A stretch of 35,776 nt of DNA, taken from assembly GCA_947623845.1 (NCBI GenBank), contig CANQHM010000006.1, positions 1-35,776 on the forward strand, given 5' to 3'. This stretch comes from an uncultured Bacilli bacterium (GTDB taxonomy: Bacteria; Bacillota_I; Bacilli_A; RF39; UBA660). Positions 6,607-14,538 of the stretch are shown here, piece by piece. The translations under genes and the position numbers were made by a program. The first letter of the stretch is position 1; each line of letters opens with the position of its first letter. Under the pieces are notes generated by a model. The model searched no databases. It saw only the letters and a list, made by a program, of their open reading frames with translations, and had not been told where the DNA came from.

Positions 6607-8367
6607 TTATTTGGTTTTATCTTTTGTTCGTTCTAGTTCATATAACTTTTTATATTCGGCATTCCTTTTTAAAAGTTCTTCATGGGTTCCTTCATCAATA
6701 ATCTTTCCATCGTCAATAAAGATTATCTTATCACTATTAATCACCGTTGATAAACGATGGGCGATAATCAAAATGGTATAATCTTTCTTTAAATTATTTA
6801 TAGCTTCCGTAATTTCATTTTGCGTTTCATTATCTAAGGCACTGGTTGCTTCATCAAATAAAATAATTTCGGTTTTTTGGGCAAAGGCTCTAGCTATTGC
6901 TAATCTTTGTTTTTGACCACCTGATAAGATTACACCACCTTCACCAACTACGGTATCATACTTATTTGGTAAACTCATAATATAATCGTGTAAAGCACCC
7001 ATCTTACAAGCCGTCACAATTTCTTTATCGGTGATATCTTCTTTAATTACTTTAAAGTTATCTTTAATGGACATATTAAATATATAAGGATCTTGATTTA
7101 TAATTGAAATATTACCGCGTAAAGAATCTTTATCTAAATCTCTAATATTATGTCCATCTATTAGAATCTCTCCCTCATAATTATCATATAACTTCGCGAG
7201 TAGGGCAAATATCGTCGATTTTCCAGCTCCACTTTTACCGACAAAACTAACGGTATGATTCGCCGGAACTTTAAAGGACACATCTTTTAAAATTTTGCGT
7301 TTCTTATCATAAGAAAACGATACATTTTTAAATTCAAAATCCCCCTTAATATGCTTGATATGTTCTTTTCCAAAACTTTCTTTTGCAAACTTATCACTGT
7401 CTAAAATTTCAAAAACGCGTGCACTACTTAAATTAAAATCTTTTAAACGTTCATTAAAGAAAGTTAAACTTGATAGTAAATTAATAAACCCATTACGATA
7501 ATTATATAAGATTATGAAATTAGCAATACTAAGTTTTTGTTTTGTAATAAGAAAAATTCCTAATATAATTAATAAAAGATTCGATAAATCTATGATTATT
7601 CCTGAAATCATAACTAAGAACCTATCAATAATATTTACTTTAAATCGAAAACTAGCTCTTTCTGTTACAGAAGTTGTAATATTATTTATAAATGGTTCTT
7701 CCGCATTTAATACTTTAATATCTTGTTCTCCTCTTACTAGTTCTCCAAATAAACCAACGCCTTTTTCTTGTAATTTTCGATATTTCTTATTATTTTTAAA
7801 CCATTTATTTAAACGTATTTTATTAAAGATAAAATAAATTATCGCATTTATAACATAAAGCGCAAAAATATACCGATTAATTAAAAAGATAGCAATAATA
7901 ATTCCACTATTAGTTATAACATTTATTAAAGTATGTGATAATTGACCATAAATATTGGCAATCGACCTAGCATCTCCCGTTAAACGATCAATAAACAAAC
8001 CACTTGAGTTATTATTTATTTCACTAGTTTTTAATCTTAATGTTTCCTTCGCCATATCAATTTCAATATCTTTATAAACGGAGTTATATATTTTTTGAGC
8101 GATATAATCACTATAAAAACTTACAAAGTCATGACTTATTTCGACCATAAAGACTAAAAGAGCTAGTTTAATTAAGTTATTAAAATCGGTTCCCGTAATT
8201 GCTAGTAGTTCTTGAGCTGTTAAATAAGGAACAATAATCCCAAATGCTGAAATTAATAACATACAAACCATATAAATAGCAATTTTAAACTTATGTTTTT
8301 TAATATATCTAAATGTTTGTTTAAAGTTTTTTAAAAAATTTTCCTTTTTAATTTCTTCCTTTTTCAT
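6607..8367 (-). CDS. ABC exporter, fused membrane and ATPase domains
   Basis: A 586-residue half-transporter of the MsbA/BmrA/MdlB type. The N-terminal about 320 residues hold six predicted membrane helices ('IAIYMVCMLLISAFGIIV' is the first); the C-terminal ATPase has Walker A 'GKSGAGKST', signature 'LSGGQKQRLAIARA', Walker B/D-loop 'IILFDEATSALD' and an H-loop His in 'IIAHRLSTV'. It should act as a homodimer since no partner gene is adjacent; substrate unknown. I chose the ATG at 8367 because GTGAT is spaced as at other local starts, rather than the GTG at 8376. It is transcribed alone, divergent from the 8478 gene. Its stop codon lies about 10 bases from the tnpB element end. Confidence 0.93.
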   Translation of the reverse strand: MKKEEIKKENFLKNFKQTFRYIKKHKFKIAIYMVCMLLISAFGIIVPYLTAQELLAITGTDFNNLIKLALLVFMVEISHDFVSFYSDYIAQKIYNSVYKDIEIDMAKETLRLKTSEINNNSSGLFIDRLTGDARSIANIYGQLSHTLINVITNSGIIIAIFLINRYIFALYVINAIIYFIFNKIRLNKWFKNNKKYRKLQEKGVGLFGELVRGEQDIKVLNAEEPFINNITTSVTERASFRFKVNIIDRFLVMISGIIIDLSNLLLIILGIFLITKQKLSIANFIILYNYRNGFINLLSSLTFFNERLKDFNLSSARVFEILDSDKFAKESFGKEHIKHIKGDFEFKNVSFSYDKKRKILKDVSFKVPANHTVSFVGKSGAGKSTIFALLAKLYDNYEGEILIDGHNIRDLDKDSLRGNISIINQDPYIFNMSIKDNFKVIKEDITDKEIVTACKMGALHDYIMSLPNKYDTVVGEGGVILSGGQKQRLAIARAFAQKTEIILFDEATSALDNETQNEITEAINNLKKDYTILIIAHRLSTVINSDKIIFIDDGKIIDEGTHEELLKRNAEYKKLYELERTKDKTK

Positions 8368-8382
8368 ATACATCACTATCTC

Positions 8383-8391
8383 ATTATAGCA
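8383..8391 (-). promoter_or_regulatory. Extended -10 promoter of the ABC exporter
   Basis: On the minus strand this reads TGCTATAAT, an extended -10. Transcription would start about 9-12 bases before the ATG at 8367, leaving almost no leader. Confidence 0.6.
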
Positions 8392-8417
8392 TAGATATTT
8401 ATTTTTTGGGGAAAATG

Positions 8418-8462
8418 TGCTATAATAAAATTCGTAAATATTTTGTGGGGGTTTATTATAAT
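8418..8462 (+). promoter_or_regulatory. Two candidate -10 elements for the CmpB/glucosyltransferase operon
   Basis: An extended -10, TGCTATAAT, ends at 8426, identical to the divergent exporter promoter. A second TATAAT lies at 8457-8462, which would start transcription about 9 bases before the ATG at 8478. Neither has a clear -35; which is used cannot be decided from sequence. Confidence 0.45.
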
Positions 8463-8477
8463 ATAGTAGTGATAAGT

Positions 8478-9104
8478 ATGAAAAAATTAGAGTTTTATAA
8501 TATGTTTTATTTATTTTTATTAGCTAGTGTTGTAGGTTGGGTATTAGAAGGTATATGGACTTATTTTCAAGATGGGCTTTTATTAAATCATTCGGCTTTA
8601 GTTCTTGGACCTTTTGATATTGCTTATGGAATATGCGCTTGCTTTCTTACGGGGGCTTTATTTAAATATAAAGATTGTTCATGTCTAAAACTATTTACCA
8701 TTTCCTTTATCGGCGGAACTATTCTAGAATACATTATGAGTTGGGGTATGGAACTAGTTTTAGGTTTTAGTGCTTGGAATTATAGTAGTTATTTTCTAAA
8801 TATCAATGGCCGAGTTTGTTTACTGTTCTCTACAATGTGGGGTATTTTAGGTGTTGTTTGGATTAAATATATCTATCCTTTATTTTTAAAATGTTTTGCT
8901 AAATTAAAATTAGACGGTAATAAAAAATTAGTTAAAGCTATTCTTATCTTTTTAGTATTTGATCTTGCTTTAACTATTAGTGCTATCTCTCGTGCTCATA
9001 ACTTTGAAAAAGGTATGCCTCCTCGTAATCATTATGAACAATTCTTAGATAAAACATTTAATAAATCGTATTTACAAAATATGTTTAATAATATGTGGGA
9101 GTAG
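8478..9104 (+). CDS. CmpB-like integral membrane protein ('putative ABC transporter type IV' family)
   Basis: A 208-residue multi-spanning membrane protein. The start at 8478 follows AGTGAT (8468-8473); an upstream in-frame ATG at 8406 overlaps a -10 box and is unlikely. The sequence 'FYLFLLASVVGWVLEG' followed by a short loop and 'LVLGPFDIAYGICACFLTGAL' is characteristic of the PF06541 (CmpB) family, with about five hydrophobic segments. Despite the family name there is no ATPase gene alongside, and its function is unproven. It is followed after three bases by a diacylglycerol glucosyltransferase-like gene, so a role in membrane lipid or envelope biology is plausible but inferred only from linkage. 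Confidence 0.8.
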   Translation: MKKLEFYNMFYLFLLASVVGWVLEGIWTYFQDGLLLNHSALVLGPFDIAYGICACFLTGALFKYKDCSCLKLFTISFIGGTILEYIMSWGMELVLGFSAWNYSSYFLNINGRVCLLFSTMWGILGVVWIKYIYPLFLKCFAKLKLDGNKKLVKAILIFLVFDLALTISAISRAHNFEKGMPPRNHYEQFLDKTFNKSYLQNMFNNMWE

Positions 9105-9107
9105 GGT

Positions 9108-10184
9108 ATGAAAGTTTTAGTTTTATCTTGTAGTACTGGTGGAGGACATAATGCTTGTGCCCATTACATCACAGAAGAATTTGCATCTCATAAAATTGCT
9201 TGTGATTACGTTAATTATCTAGAATTAATCGGCGATAAAACCGCGAAGATAGTGGAGAAACTTTATTTAGATTCCACGAAAGGTAAAGGAAATGTTTTTA
9301 AAAATATCTATAAATTAGGAGAATTATATAATAAAAGTAATATTAAAAGTCCGGTTTATTTATTAAATAAAATGGCTAAAGATAAAGTTTTAAATTTTAT
9401 CAAAGAAAATAACTATGATATTGTTATTTGTACCCATTTATTTCCTAGTATGTGTCTTACGGAAATTAAAAAAGAATATGATATTAAATTAATTAATGTG
9501 GCGACCGATTATGAATGTATTCCTTTTTGGAATGAAACTAATCCCGATAAGTTTGTAATTCCTAGTTCCAAACTTTTAAAAAACTTTATGGCTAAAGGAT
9601 TTAAAAAAGAAGTATTACTTCCTCTAGGTATTCCAGTTGCCCATTCTTTTCTGCATCCTAAAACTAAACCTAAACTACCTCGTGATAAAGACATGATAAT
9701 GCTCGTTTCTGGTAGCATGGGCTTTGGTAATATGAAAAACTTAATTTTTGATTTATTAGAAGACTTTCCTAATAATTACTTTCTAGTTATTTGTGGTAAT
9801 AATCATAAAATGGAACAAGAATTAAAAACTATTCCTAATAAAAACTTAATTGTTAAAGGATTTACCAAAAATATTAATGCTTACATGCGAGAAAGTAAAG
9901 TAGTTATTACGAAACCTGGTGGCCTTACGACAACGGAAGTAAGTGTTTTAAATAAACCTTTAATTCATATGATGCCCATACCTGGTGTCGAAAACCATAA
10001 TGCCGACTTTTTTGCCAAATATCATATGAGTTTAAAAGCCAGTAACTCTAAAGAAGTTATAACATGCTTACATAATATTTTAGAAAATCCTGAAATACCA
10101 AGAAAACTTATAACTAATCAAAAGAAATATATAAATCAAAATAGTGGAAAAGATTTAGTTAAATTTGTTAAAGAAAATTATTAG
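9108..10184 (+). CDS. MGDG synthase/UgtP-type glycosyltransferase
   Basis: A 358-residue GT28-type glycosyltransferase. It starts 'KVLVLSCSTGGGHNACAHYI', the N-terminal signature of monogalactosyl/processive diacylglycerol glycosyltransferases. The C-terminal nucleotide-sugar domain has 'VVITKPGGLTTTEV' and 'PGVENHNADFF', placing the donor site in the second Rossmann fold. Known relatives move glucose or galactose from UDP-sugar to diacylglycerol on the cytoplasmic membrane face, producing glycolipids or the lipoteichoic acid anchor. MurG is the main alternative but would show a different N-terminus. Ribosome binding site GGAGTAGGG. Co-transcribed with the CmpB-like gene and followed by a terminator. 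Donor sugar and number of sugars added are not predictable. Confidence 0.85.
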   Translation: MKVLVLSCSTGGGHNACAHYITEEFASHKIACDYVNYLELIGDKTAKIVEKLYLDSTKGKGNVFKNIYKLGELYNKSNIKSPVYLLNKMAKDKVLNFIKENNYDIVICTHLFPSMCLTEIKKEYDIKLINVATDYECIPFWNETNPDKFVIPSSKLLKNFMAKGFKKEVLLPLGIPVAHSFLHPKTKPKLPRDKDMIMLVSGSMGFGNMKNLIFDLLEDFPNNYFLVICGNNHKMEQELKTIPNKNLIVKGFTKNINAYMRESKVVITKPGGLTTTEVSVLNKPLIHMMPIPGVENHNADFFAKYHMSLKASNSKEVITCLHNILENPEIPRKLITNQKKYINQNSGKDLVKFVKENY

Positions 10185-10206
10185 TTCTAGTAATAGAACT
10201 TTTTTA
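10183..10206 (+). terminator. Intrinsic terminator after the glycosyltransferase
   Basis: AGTTCTA (10183-10189) pairs with TAGAACT (10194-10200) around a GTAA loop, followed by T's. It overlaps the stop codon. Confidence 0.8.
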
Positions 10207-10207
10207 A

Positions 10208-10236
10208 TTGCAATTTTATCTATTTAAAAGTATAAT
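10208..10236 (+). promoter_or_regulatory. Promoter of the rml (dTDP-rhamnose) operon
   Basis: TTGCAA (10208-10213), 17-base spacer, TATAAT (10231-10236). Leader of roughly 50 bases before rmlA, with AAGGAG-type ribosome binding site. Confidence 0.7.
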
Positions 10237-10292
10237 TAAATAAAGAAGAATAAACGTGGTTAAAGATGTGAAATATTTTTTAAGGAGTTAGT

Positions 10293-11174
10293 ATGAAAGG
10301 AATTATATTAGCAGGAGGGTCTGGTACTAGACTTTATCCTATTACGGAAGGCGTAAGTAAGCAACTTTTACCCGTTTATGACAAACCGATGATTTTCTAT
10401 CCTTTATCAGTTTTAATGCAAGCGGGGATTAAAGATATCTTAATAATTACGACGAAAGAAGATCAAGAAAGTTTTATAAGATTATTAGGTGATGGTAAAA
10501 AATTTGGAATTAATCTAACTTATACCATCCAACCGCGTCCCGAAGGTTTAGCGCAAGCTTTTATTTTGGGTGAAAGTTTTATTGGAAATGATGAATGTGC
10601 CATGATTTTAGGCGATAATATCTTTTATGGTTCGGGTTTAAAGAATAAATTAAATATTGCAAGAGAACGTAGTAAAGAGGGTTTAACAACTATTTTTGGT
10701 TATCAAGTAGTTGATCCTCATCGTTTTGGAATTATGGAACTAGACCATGAAAACAATGTCTTAAGTGTGGAAGAAAAACCGGAAAACCCTAAAAGTGATT
10801 GGGCGATTACAGGGTTATACTTTTACCCTAAAGGAGTATCATCTCTTGCCAAAGAAATAAAACCATCAAAACGTAATGAACTAGAAATCACCACTTTAAA
10901 CGATATGTATTTAAAGGAACATTATTTAAAAGCATGTTTATTAGGTGAGGGGTTTTCGTGGTTTGATACGGGAACATTTAAATCCCTATTAGATGCTTCT
11001 AATATGATAAGAACTATTGAAAACAACCGTGATCGCCTTATTTGTTCACCCGAAGTTATTGCCTATGAAAATGGCTGGTTAACTCCCGATGAAATTGCAG
11101 AAAGAGCAAGTAAATTAAGTAAAAATAGTTATGGTTTATTACTTAAAAAAACATTAGAAAGAGGGAAAAAATGA
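10293..11174 (+). CDS. rmlA: Glucose-1-phosphate thymidylyltransferase
   Basis: A 293-residue RmlA, first step of dTDP-L-rhamnose synthesis: dTTP + glucose-1-phosphate to dTDP-glucose + pyrophosphate. It has the nucleotidyltransferase signature 'GGSGTRL' (8-14) followed by 'KQLLPVYDKPMIFYPLS', the 'LGDNIFYG' metal-binding Asp, 'SVEEKPENPKSDWAITGLYFY' and 'WFDTGT' near the C-terminus. Full family length. It overlaps the next gene by four bases. First of three genes that encode the whole four-enzyme pathway, since the second gene is a fusion. Confidence 0.95.
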   Translation: MKGIILAGGSGTRLYPITEGVSKQLLPVYDKPMIFYPLSVLMQAGIKDILIITTKEDQESFIRLLGDGKKFGINLTYTIQPRPEGLAQAFILGESFIGNDECAMILGDNIFYGSGLKNKLNIARERSKEGLTTIFGYQVVDPHRFGIMELDHENNVLSVEEKPENPKSDWAITGLYFYPKGVSSLAKEIKPSKRNELEITTLNDMYLKEHYLKACLLGEGFSWFDTGTFKSLLDASNMIRTIENNRDRLICSPEVIAYENGWLTPDEIAERASKLSKNSYGLLLKKTLERGKK

Positions 11175-12634
11175 AAAAAATTGCTACTAATTTACAAGAT
11201 TGTTATATTATTGAACCCAATCGTTTTGGGGATGCGAGAGGTTACTTCTCTCCATATTTTATTCAAAAAGATTTTGAAGAATTAGGACTTAAAAAAGTTG
11301 TCCAAACCAATCGAAGTATGAGTTCTAAAGGGGTTTTAAGAGGATTACACTTTCAAAAAAATCCTAAATGTCAAGCCAAAATTGTGGAAGTTATTAAAGG
11401 TAGAGCTATCGATGTTGTCGTTGATATGCGTATCGACTCACCAACTTATGGTAAATACACGACTGTCTTACTTACCGAAGATAATAACCGTCAACTTTTT
11501 GTTCCTAAAGGATTTGCCCACGGCTTTCTTGCTTTAGAAGATGATACTGTTTTCCAATATATCGTGGATAATGACTATGCGCCTAAACTAGAAGCTGGTA
11601 TCTTATGGAATGATCCTGATATCAATATTAATTGGGATGAATTATTTAAAACTTATGATATCCAAAGTCCTTTATTAAGTCCTAAAGATGGACTTCATCC
11701 CGGCATTAAAGATAATAAAGTCATATTTAAAAGAGAACAAGAAAAATATTTAATCACTGGTGTTAAAGGTCAACTAGGTTTTGATGTTAAAAGAACTTTA
11801 TTAAATAGAGGTATTAAACCCGAAAATATCTTAGCTGTTGATGTTGATGAGATGGATATTACAAATAAAGAAGAAGTTATGAAAACAGTTAAAGGTTTTG
11901 CCCCCGATGTCATCTTCCATTGTGCAGCTTATACCGCCGTTGATAAAGCAGAAGAAGATGAACTTACCGCTACTGCTGTCAATGTAACTGGTACAAGAAA
12001 TTTAACCGAAGCTTCTCTTGCGGTGGGAGCCAAAATTGTTTATGTATCTACCGATTATGTCTTTGATGGTAAAAAAGATGGTTTATATACTCCTGAAGAT
12101 CGTGTAAATCCGCAAAGTGCTTATGGTATGACTAAGTATTTAGGTGAACACGAAGTAAAGAAAAATCCTCGCCATTTCATCGCTCGTACTTCTTGGGTCT
12201 TTGGCATTAATGGAAATAATTTTGTTAAAACAATGCTTAAGTTAGCTGAAAATCATCGTGAACTAAATGTTGTTTGTGACCAAGTAGGATCTCCTACCTA
12301 TACCATTGATTTAGCAAATACCTTAGTTGATTTAGCCGAAACCGATGCTTATGGCACTTTCCATACCACTAATGAAGAATATTGTTCTTGGGCCGAATTT
12401 GCCGATTACATTTTCAAAGTTAATCATAAAGACGTTAAAGTAAATTATGTTACCACTGAAGAATATGCCCGTATTTTAGGTAGAAAACAAGCTTATCGTC
12501 CTCTAAATTCCCGTTTAGATAAAGCAAAATTAAGTGAAACAGGGTTAGATAGAATGCCAACTTGGCAAGATGCCACCAAACGTTACTCCGCTGAACTAGC
12601 ACTTATTAGAGAATTAAAAGGTAAGGTGGATTAA
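11171..12634 (+). CDS. Fused dTDP-4-dehydrorhamnose 3,5-epimerase (RmlC) and reductase (RmlD)
   Basis: A 487-residue two-domain protein for the third and fourth steps of dTDP-L-rhamnose synthesis. Residues 1 to about 185 are RmlC: 'GDARGYFSP', 'VLRGLHFQ' (catalytic His60), 'VPKGFAHGFLAL'. Residues from about 192 are RmlD: the NAD(P)-binding 'ITGVKGQLG' (G197, G200, G203), 'STDYVFDG' and the Tyr318-x3-Lys322 catalytic pair, then 'RTSWVFG'. The join is continuous, with no stop or frameshift between domains. In most bacteria these are separate genes of about 185 and 280-300 residues. Fusion should pass the unstable 4-keto intermediate between sites. It overlaps rmlA by four bases and rmlB by one. 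Confidence 0.93.
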   Translation: MKKIATNLQDCYIIEPNRFGDARGYFSPYFIQKDFEELGLKKVVQTNRSMSSKGVLRGLHFQKNPKCQAKIVEVIKGRAIDVVVDMRIDSPTYGKYTTVLLTEDNNRQLFVPKGFAHGFLALEDDTVFQYIVDNDYAPKLEAGILWNDPDININWDELFKTYDIQSPLLSPKDGLHPGIKDNKVIFKREQEKYLITGVKGQLGFDVKRTLLNRGIKPENILAVDVDEMDITNKEEVMKTVKGFAPDVIFHCAAYTAVDKAEEDELTATAVNVTGTRNLTEASLAVGAKIVYVSTDYVFDGKKDGLYTPEDRVNPQSAYGMTKYLGEHEVKKNPRHFIARTSWVFGINGNNFVKTMLKLAENHRELNVVCDQVGSPTYTIDLANTLVDLAETDAYGTFHTTNEEYCSWAEFADYIFKVNHKDVKVNYVTTEEYARILGRKQAYRPLNSRLDKAKLSETGLDRMPTWQDATKRYSAELALIRELKGKVD

Positions 12635-13659
12635 TGAAGTTTTTAGTAACTGGTGGCGCTGGTTTTATCGGTAGTAATTATCTTCATTATGTAACAAGTA
12701 AGTACCCCAAAGATACATTCATTTGTTTAGATGCTCTAACTTATGCGGGAAATTATAATAATATTAAAGATTTAGAAAAGAAAGATAATTTTAAATTCGT
12801 TTATGGTGATATTACAAATAAAGATTTTGTTGATGCTTTCTTTGCGCGGGAAAACTTTGATGTTGTTATCAATTTCGCTGCTGAAAGTCACGTAGATAAT
12901 TCCATTAAAAATCCCCAAGTATTTTTAAACACGAATATTATTGGGACAAGTATTTTAATGGATGCGGCAAGAAAATATAACGTAAAAAGATATCATCAAG
13001 TATCAACCGATGAAGTTTATGGTGATTTACCACTAAATCGCCCAGATTTAAAATTTACGGAAGAAACTCCTTTACATACTTCCAGTCCTTATTCTTCTTC
13101 TAAAGCTGGGGCGGATTTACTTGTTATGGCTTATCACCGAACTTATGGCTTACCTGTAACGATATCGCGGTGTTCAAATAACTATGGACCTTATCAATTT
13201 CCCGAAAAATTAATTCCGGTAGTTATAAGTAAAGCCTTAAAAGATGAAAAAATTCCTGTCTATGGTAAAGGGGAAAATATAAGAGATTGGATTTCGGTAA
13301 TCGACCATAATATCGGTGTTGATTTAATTGTTAGATATGGTAAAGTAGGGGAAGTATATAACCTCGGTGGTCATAGTGAAAGAACTAATCTTGAAGCCGT
13401 TAAAACTATTTTACATATCTTGGGGAAAAGTGAAGATTTAATTACTTATGTTAAAGATCGTCCTGGTCATGACTTACGTTATGCAATTGATTCTACTAAA
13501 GTAGAAAAGGATCTTGGTTGGAAGTTAACCCATACCTTTGAAGACGGATTAAAAGAAACTGTTGCTTGGTATGTTGCTAATAAGTCTTGGATAGATAATA
13601 TCTTATCAAGAGAATATTTACAAGATAATGCTAAAGCTAAATTAATTCGTCGAAGATAA
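12634..13659 (+). CDS. rmlB: dTDP-glucose 4,6-dehydratase
   Basis: A 341-residue extended short-chain dehydrogenase, second step of dTDP-L-rhamnose synthesis. NAD-binding 'GGAGFIG' (7-13), the catalytic 'STDEVYGDL' (Thr125, Asp126, Glu127) that distinguishes dehydratases from plain epimerases, and Tyr153-x3-Lys157 ('YSSSK'). 'RDWISVIDH' and 'GHDLRYAID' are further RmlB landmarks. Start overlaps the RmlC-RmlD stop by one base, with AAGGTGG upstream. It completes the pathway. No rhamnosyltransferase is adjacent, so the acceptor glycan is not identified. No obvious terminator; the next gene has its own promoter 3 bases downstream. Confidence 0.95.
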   Translation: MKFLVTGGAGFIGSNYLHYVTSKYPKDTFICLDALTYAGNYNNIKDLEKKDNFKFVYGDITNKDFVDAFFARENFDVVINFAAESHVDNSIKNPQVFLNTNIIGTSILMDAARKYNVKRYHQVSTDEVYGDLPLNRPDLKFTEETPLHTSSPYSSSKAGADLLVMAYHRTYGLPVTISRCSNNYGPYQFPEKLIPVVISKALKDEKIPVYGKGENIRDWISVIDHNIGVDLIVRYGKVGEVYNLGGHSERTNLEAVKTILHILGKSEDLITYVKDRPGHDLRYAIDSTKVEKDLGWKLTHTFEDGLKETVAWYVANKSWIDNILSREYLQDNAKAKLIRRR

Positions 13660-13661
13660 TA

Positions 13662-13690
13662 TTGTTTAATTAATAATTTTATAGTAAAAT
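13662..13690 (+). promoter_or_regulatory. Promoter of the thioredoxin-like gene
   Basis: TTGTTT (13662-13667), 17-base spacer, TAAAAT (13685-13690). Confidence 0.5.
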
Positions 13691-13713
13691 AAATTTAAGA
13701 AAGAAGGTAATTT

Positions 13714-14469
13714 ATGAATAAAAAAGAAACAATTATTAAAGTCGTTGCCGGCGTTACCGCTCTAGTTGCCATTGCCGTTGGTGTGTTTATCTTTACGACA
13801 AGAGGAGGAAAAGATGAAGAAAAGAAAGAAACTCCTAGTAAAGATGCTGTAAAATTTAAAGAAGATTATGAAAGTTTAAATAATACGGTAAGAGAGGGAA
13901 CCGATAAAACTTATAGTGCCATAACTATTCCTGAAATTAACCCTATTAAATATGTCTCTGTTAAAGAAACTATTGATTTACTAAGTAGTGATGATGCCAT
14001 CATCTATGCTGGTGCTAATTGGTGTCCTTGGTGTCGGGGTGCAATCGTTCCGTTACTTGATGTGGCTATAAACTTCAATATCAAAAATCTCTATTATCTA
14101 AATCTTGATAATGATAAGAGCTTATTTGAAGTTCAAAATAAAAAATTAGTACAAACTAAAAAGGGAACTGAAGAATACTACGATTTATTAGAAAAACTAG
14201 ATGAATACTTAAGAGAATATACTTTAACAGAAGGCAATAAAACCTATAAAACTGGTGAAAAAAGAATCTATCAACCAACGATTATCACTGTTAAGAATGG
14301 CGAAATTGTAAAAGTTGATGGTACAACAATTGAACTAGATGAAGGTCAAACAGCATATGATAATATTACTGAAGACCAATATAAATTCTATTATGAACAC
14401 TTTGAAGAACTATTTAAAGAAATCTATGATAATGGTTGTGATGGTGTAAGTGAAGAAGGTTGTGATTAA
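13714..14469 (+). CDS. Membrane-anchored thioredoxin-fold protein with CPWC motif
   Basis: 251 residues. An N-terminal membrane anchor (residues about 8-28) is followed by a charged linker and a thioredoxin-like domain with 'YAGANWCPWCRGAIVPLLDVA', active-site pair Cys104/Cys107. 'YQPTIITVKNGEI' includes the cis-Pro expected opposite the active site. An inserted Lys/Glu-rich helical region (about 130-165) separates them. The C-terminus carries two more Cys (about 243 and 250, the last ending 'GCD'). Likely an extracytoplasmic thiol-disulfide protein or bacteriocin-accessory-type thioredoxin; no transmembrane electron donor (CcdA/DsbD) is nearby. It precedes a secreted TasA-like protein that lacks Cys in its mature part, so that is not an evident substrate. 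Confidence 0.82.
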   Translation: MNKKETIIKVVAGVTALVAIAVGVFIFTTRGGKDEEKKETPSKDAVKFKEDYESLNNTVREGTDKTYSAITIPEINPIKYVSVKETIDLLSSDDAIIYAGANWCPWCRGAIVPLLDVAINFNIKNLYYLNLDNDKSLFEVQNKKLVQTKKGTEEYYDLLEKLDEYLREYTLTEGNKTYKTGEKRIYQPTIITVKNGEIVKVDGTTIELDEGQTAYDNITEDQYKFYYEHFEELFKEIYDNGCDGVSEEGCD

Positions 14470-14480
14470 GCCTTCTTTTT
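14453..14480 (+). terminator. Intrinsic terminator after the thioredoxin-like gene
   Basis: AAGAAGG (14453-14459) pairs with CCTTCTT (14471-14477), followed by T's. The 5' arm lies in the last codons of the gene and the stop codon is in the loop. Confidence 0.75.
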
Positions 14481-14482
14481 CA

Positions 14483-14512
14483 TTGACAAAACAAACAAAA
14501 TAATTGTATAAT
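14483..14512 (+). promoter_or_regulatory. Strong promoter of the TasA-like gene
   Basis: Perfect TTGACA (14483-14488), 18-base spacer and perfect TATAAT (14507-14512); GAGGTGG precedes the start. Expression is probably high. Confidence 0.8.
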
Positions 14513-14538
14513 TAAATTGATAATAGAGGTGGATATAA

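Noticed and set aside
7514..7837. Plus-strand 107-codon frame inside the ABC exporter
   Set aside because: It lies opposite the transmembrane part of the exporter, with no ribosome binding site or recognisable protein.
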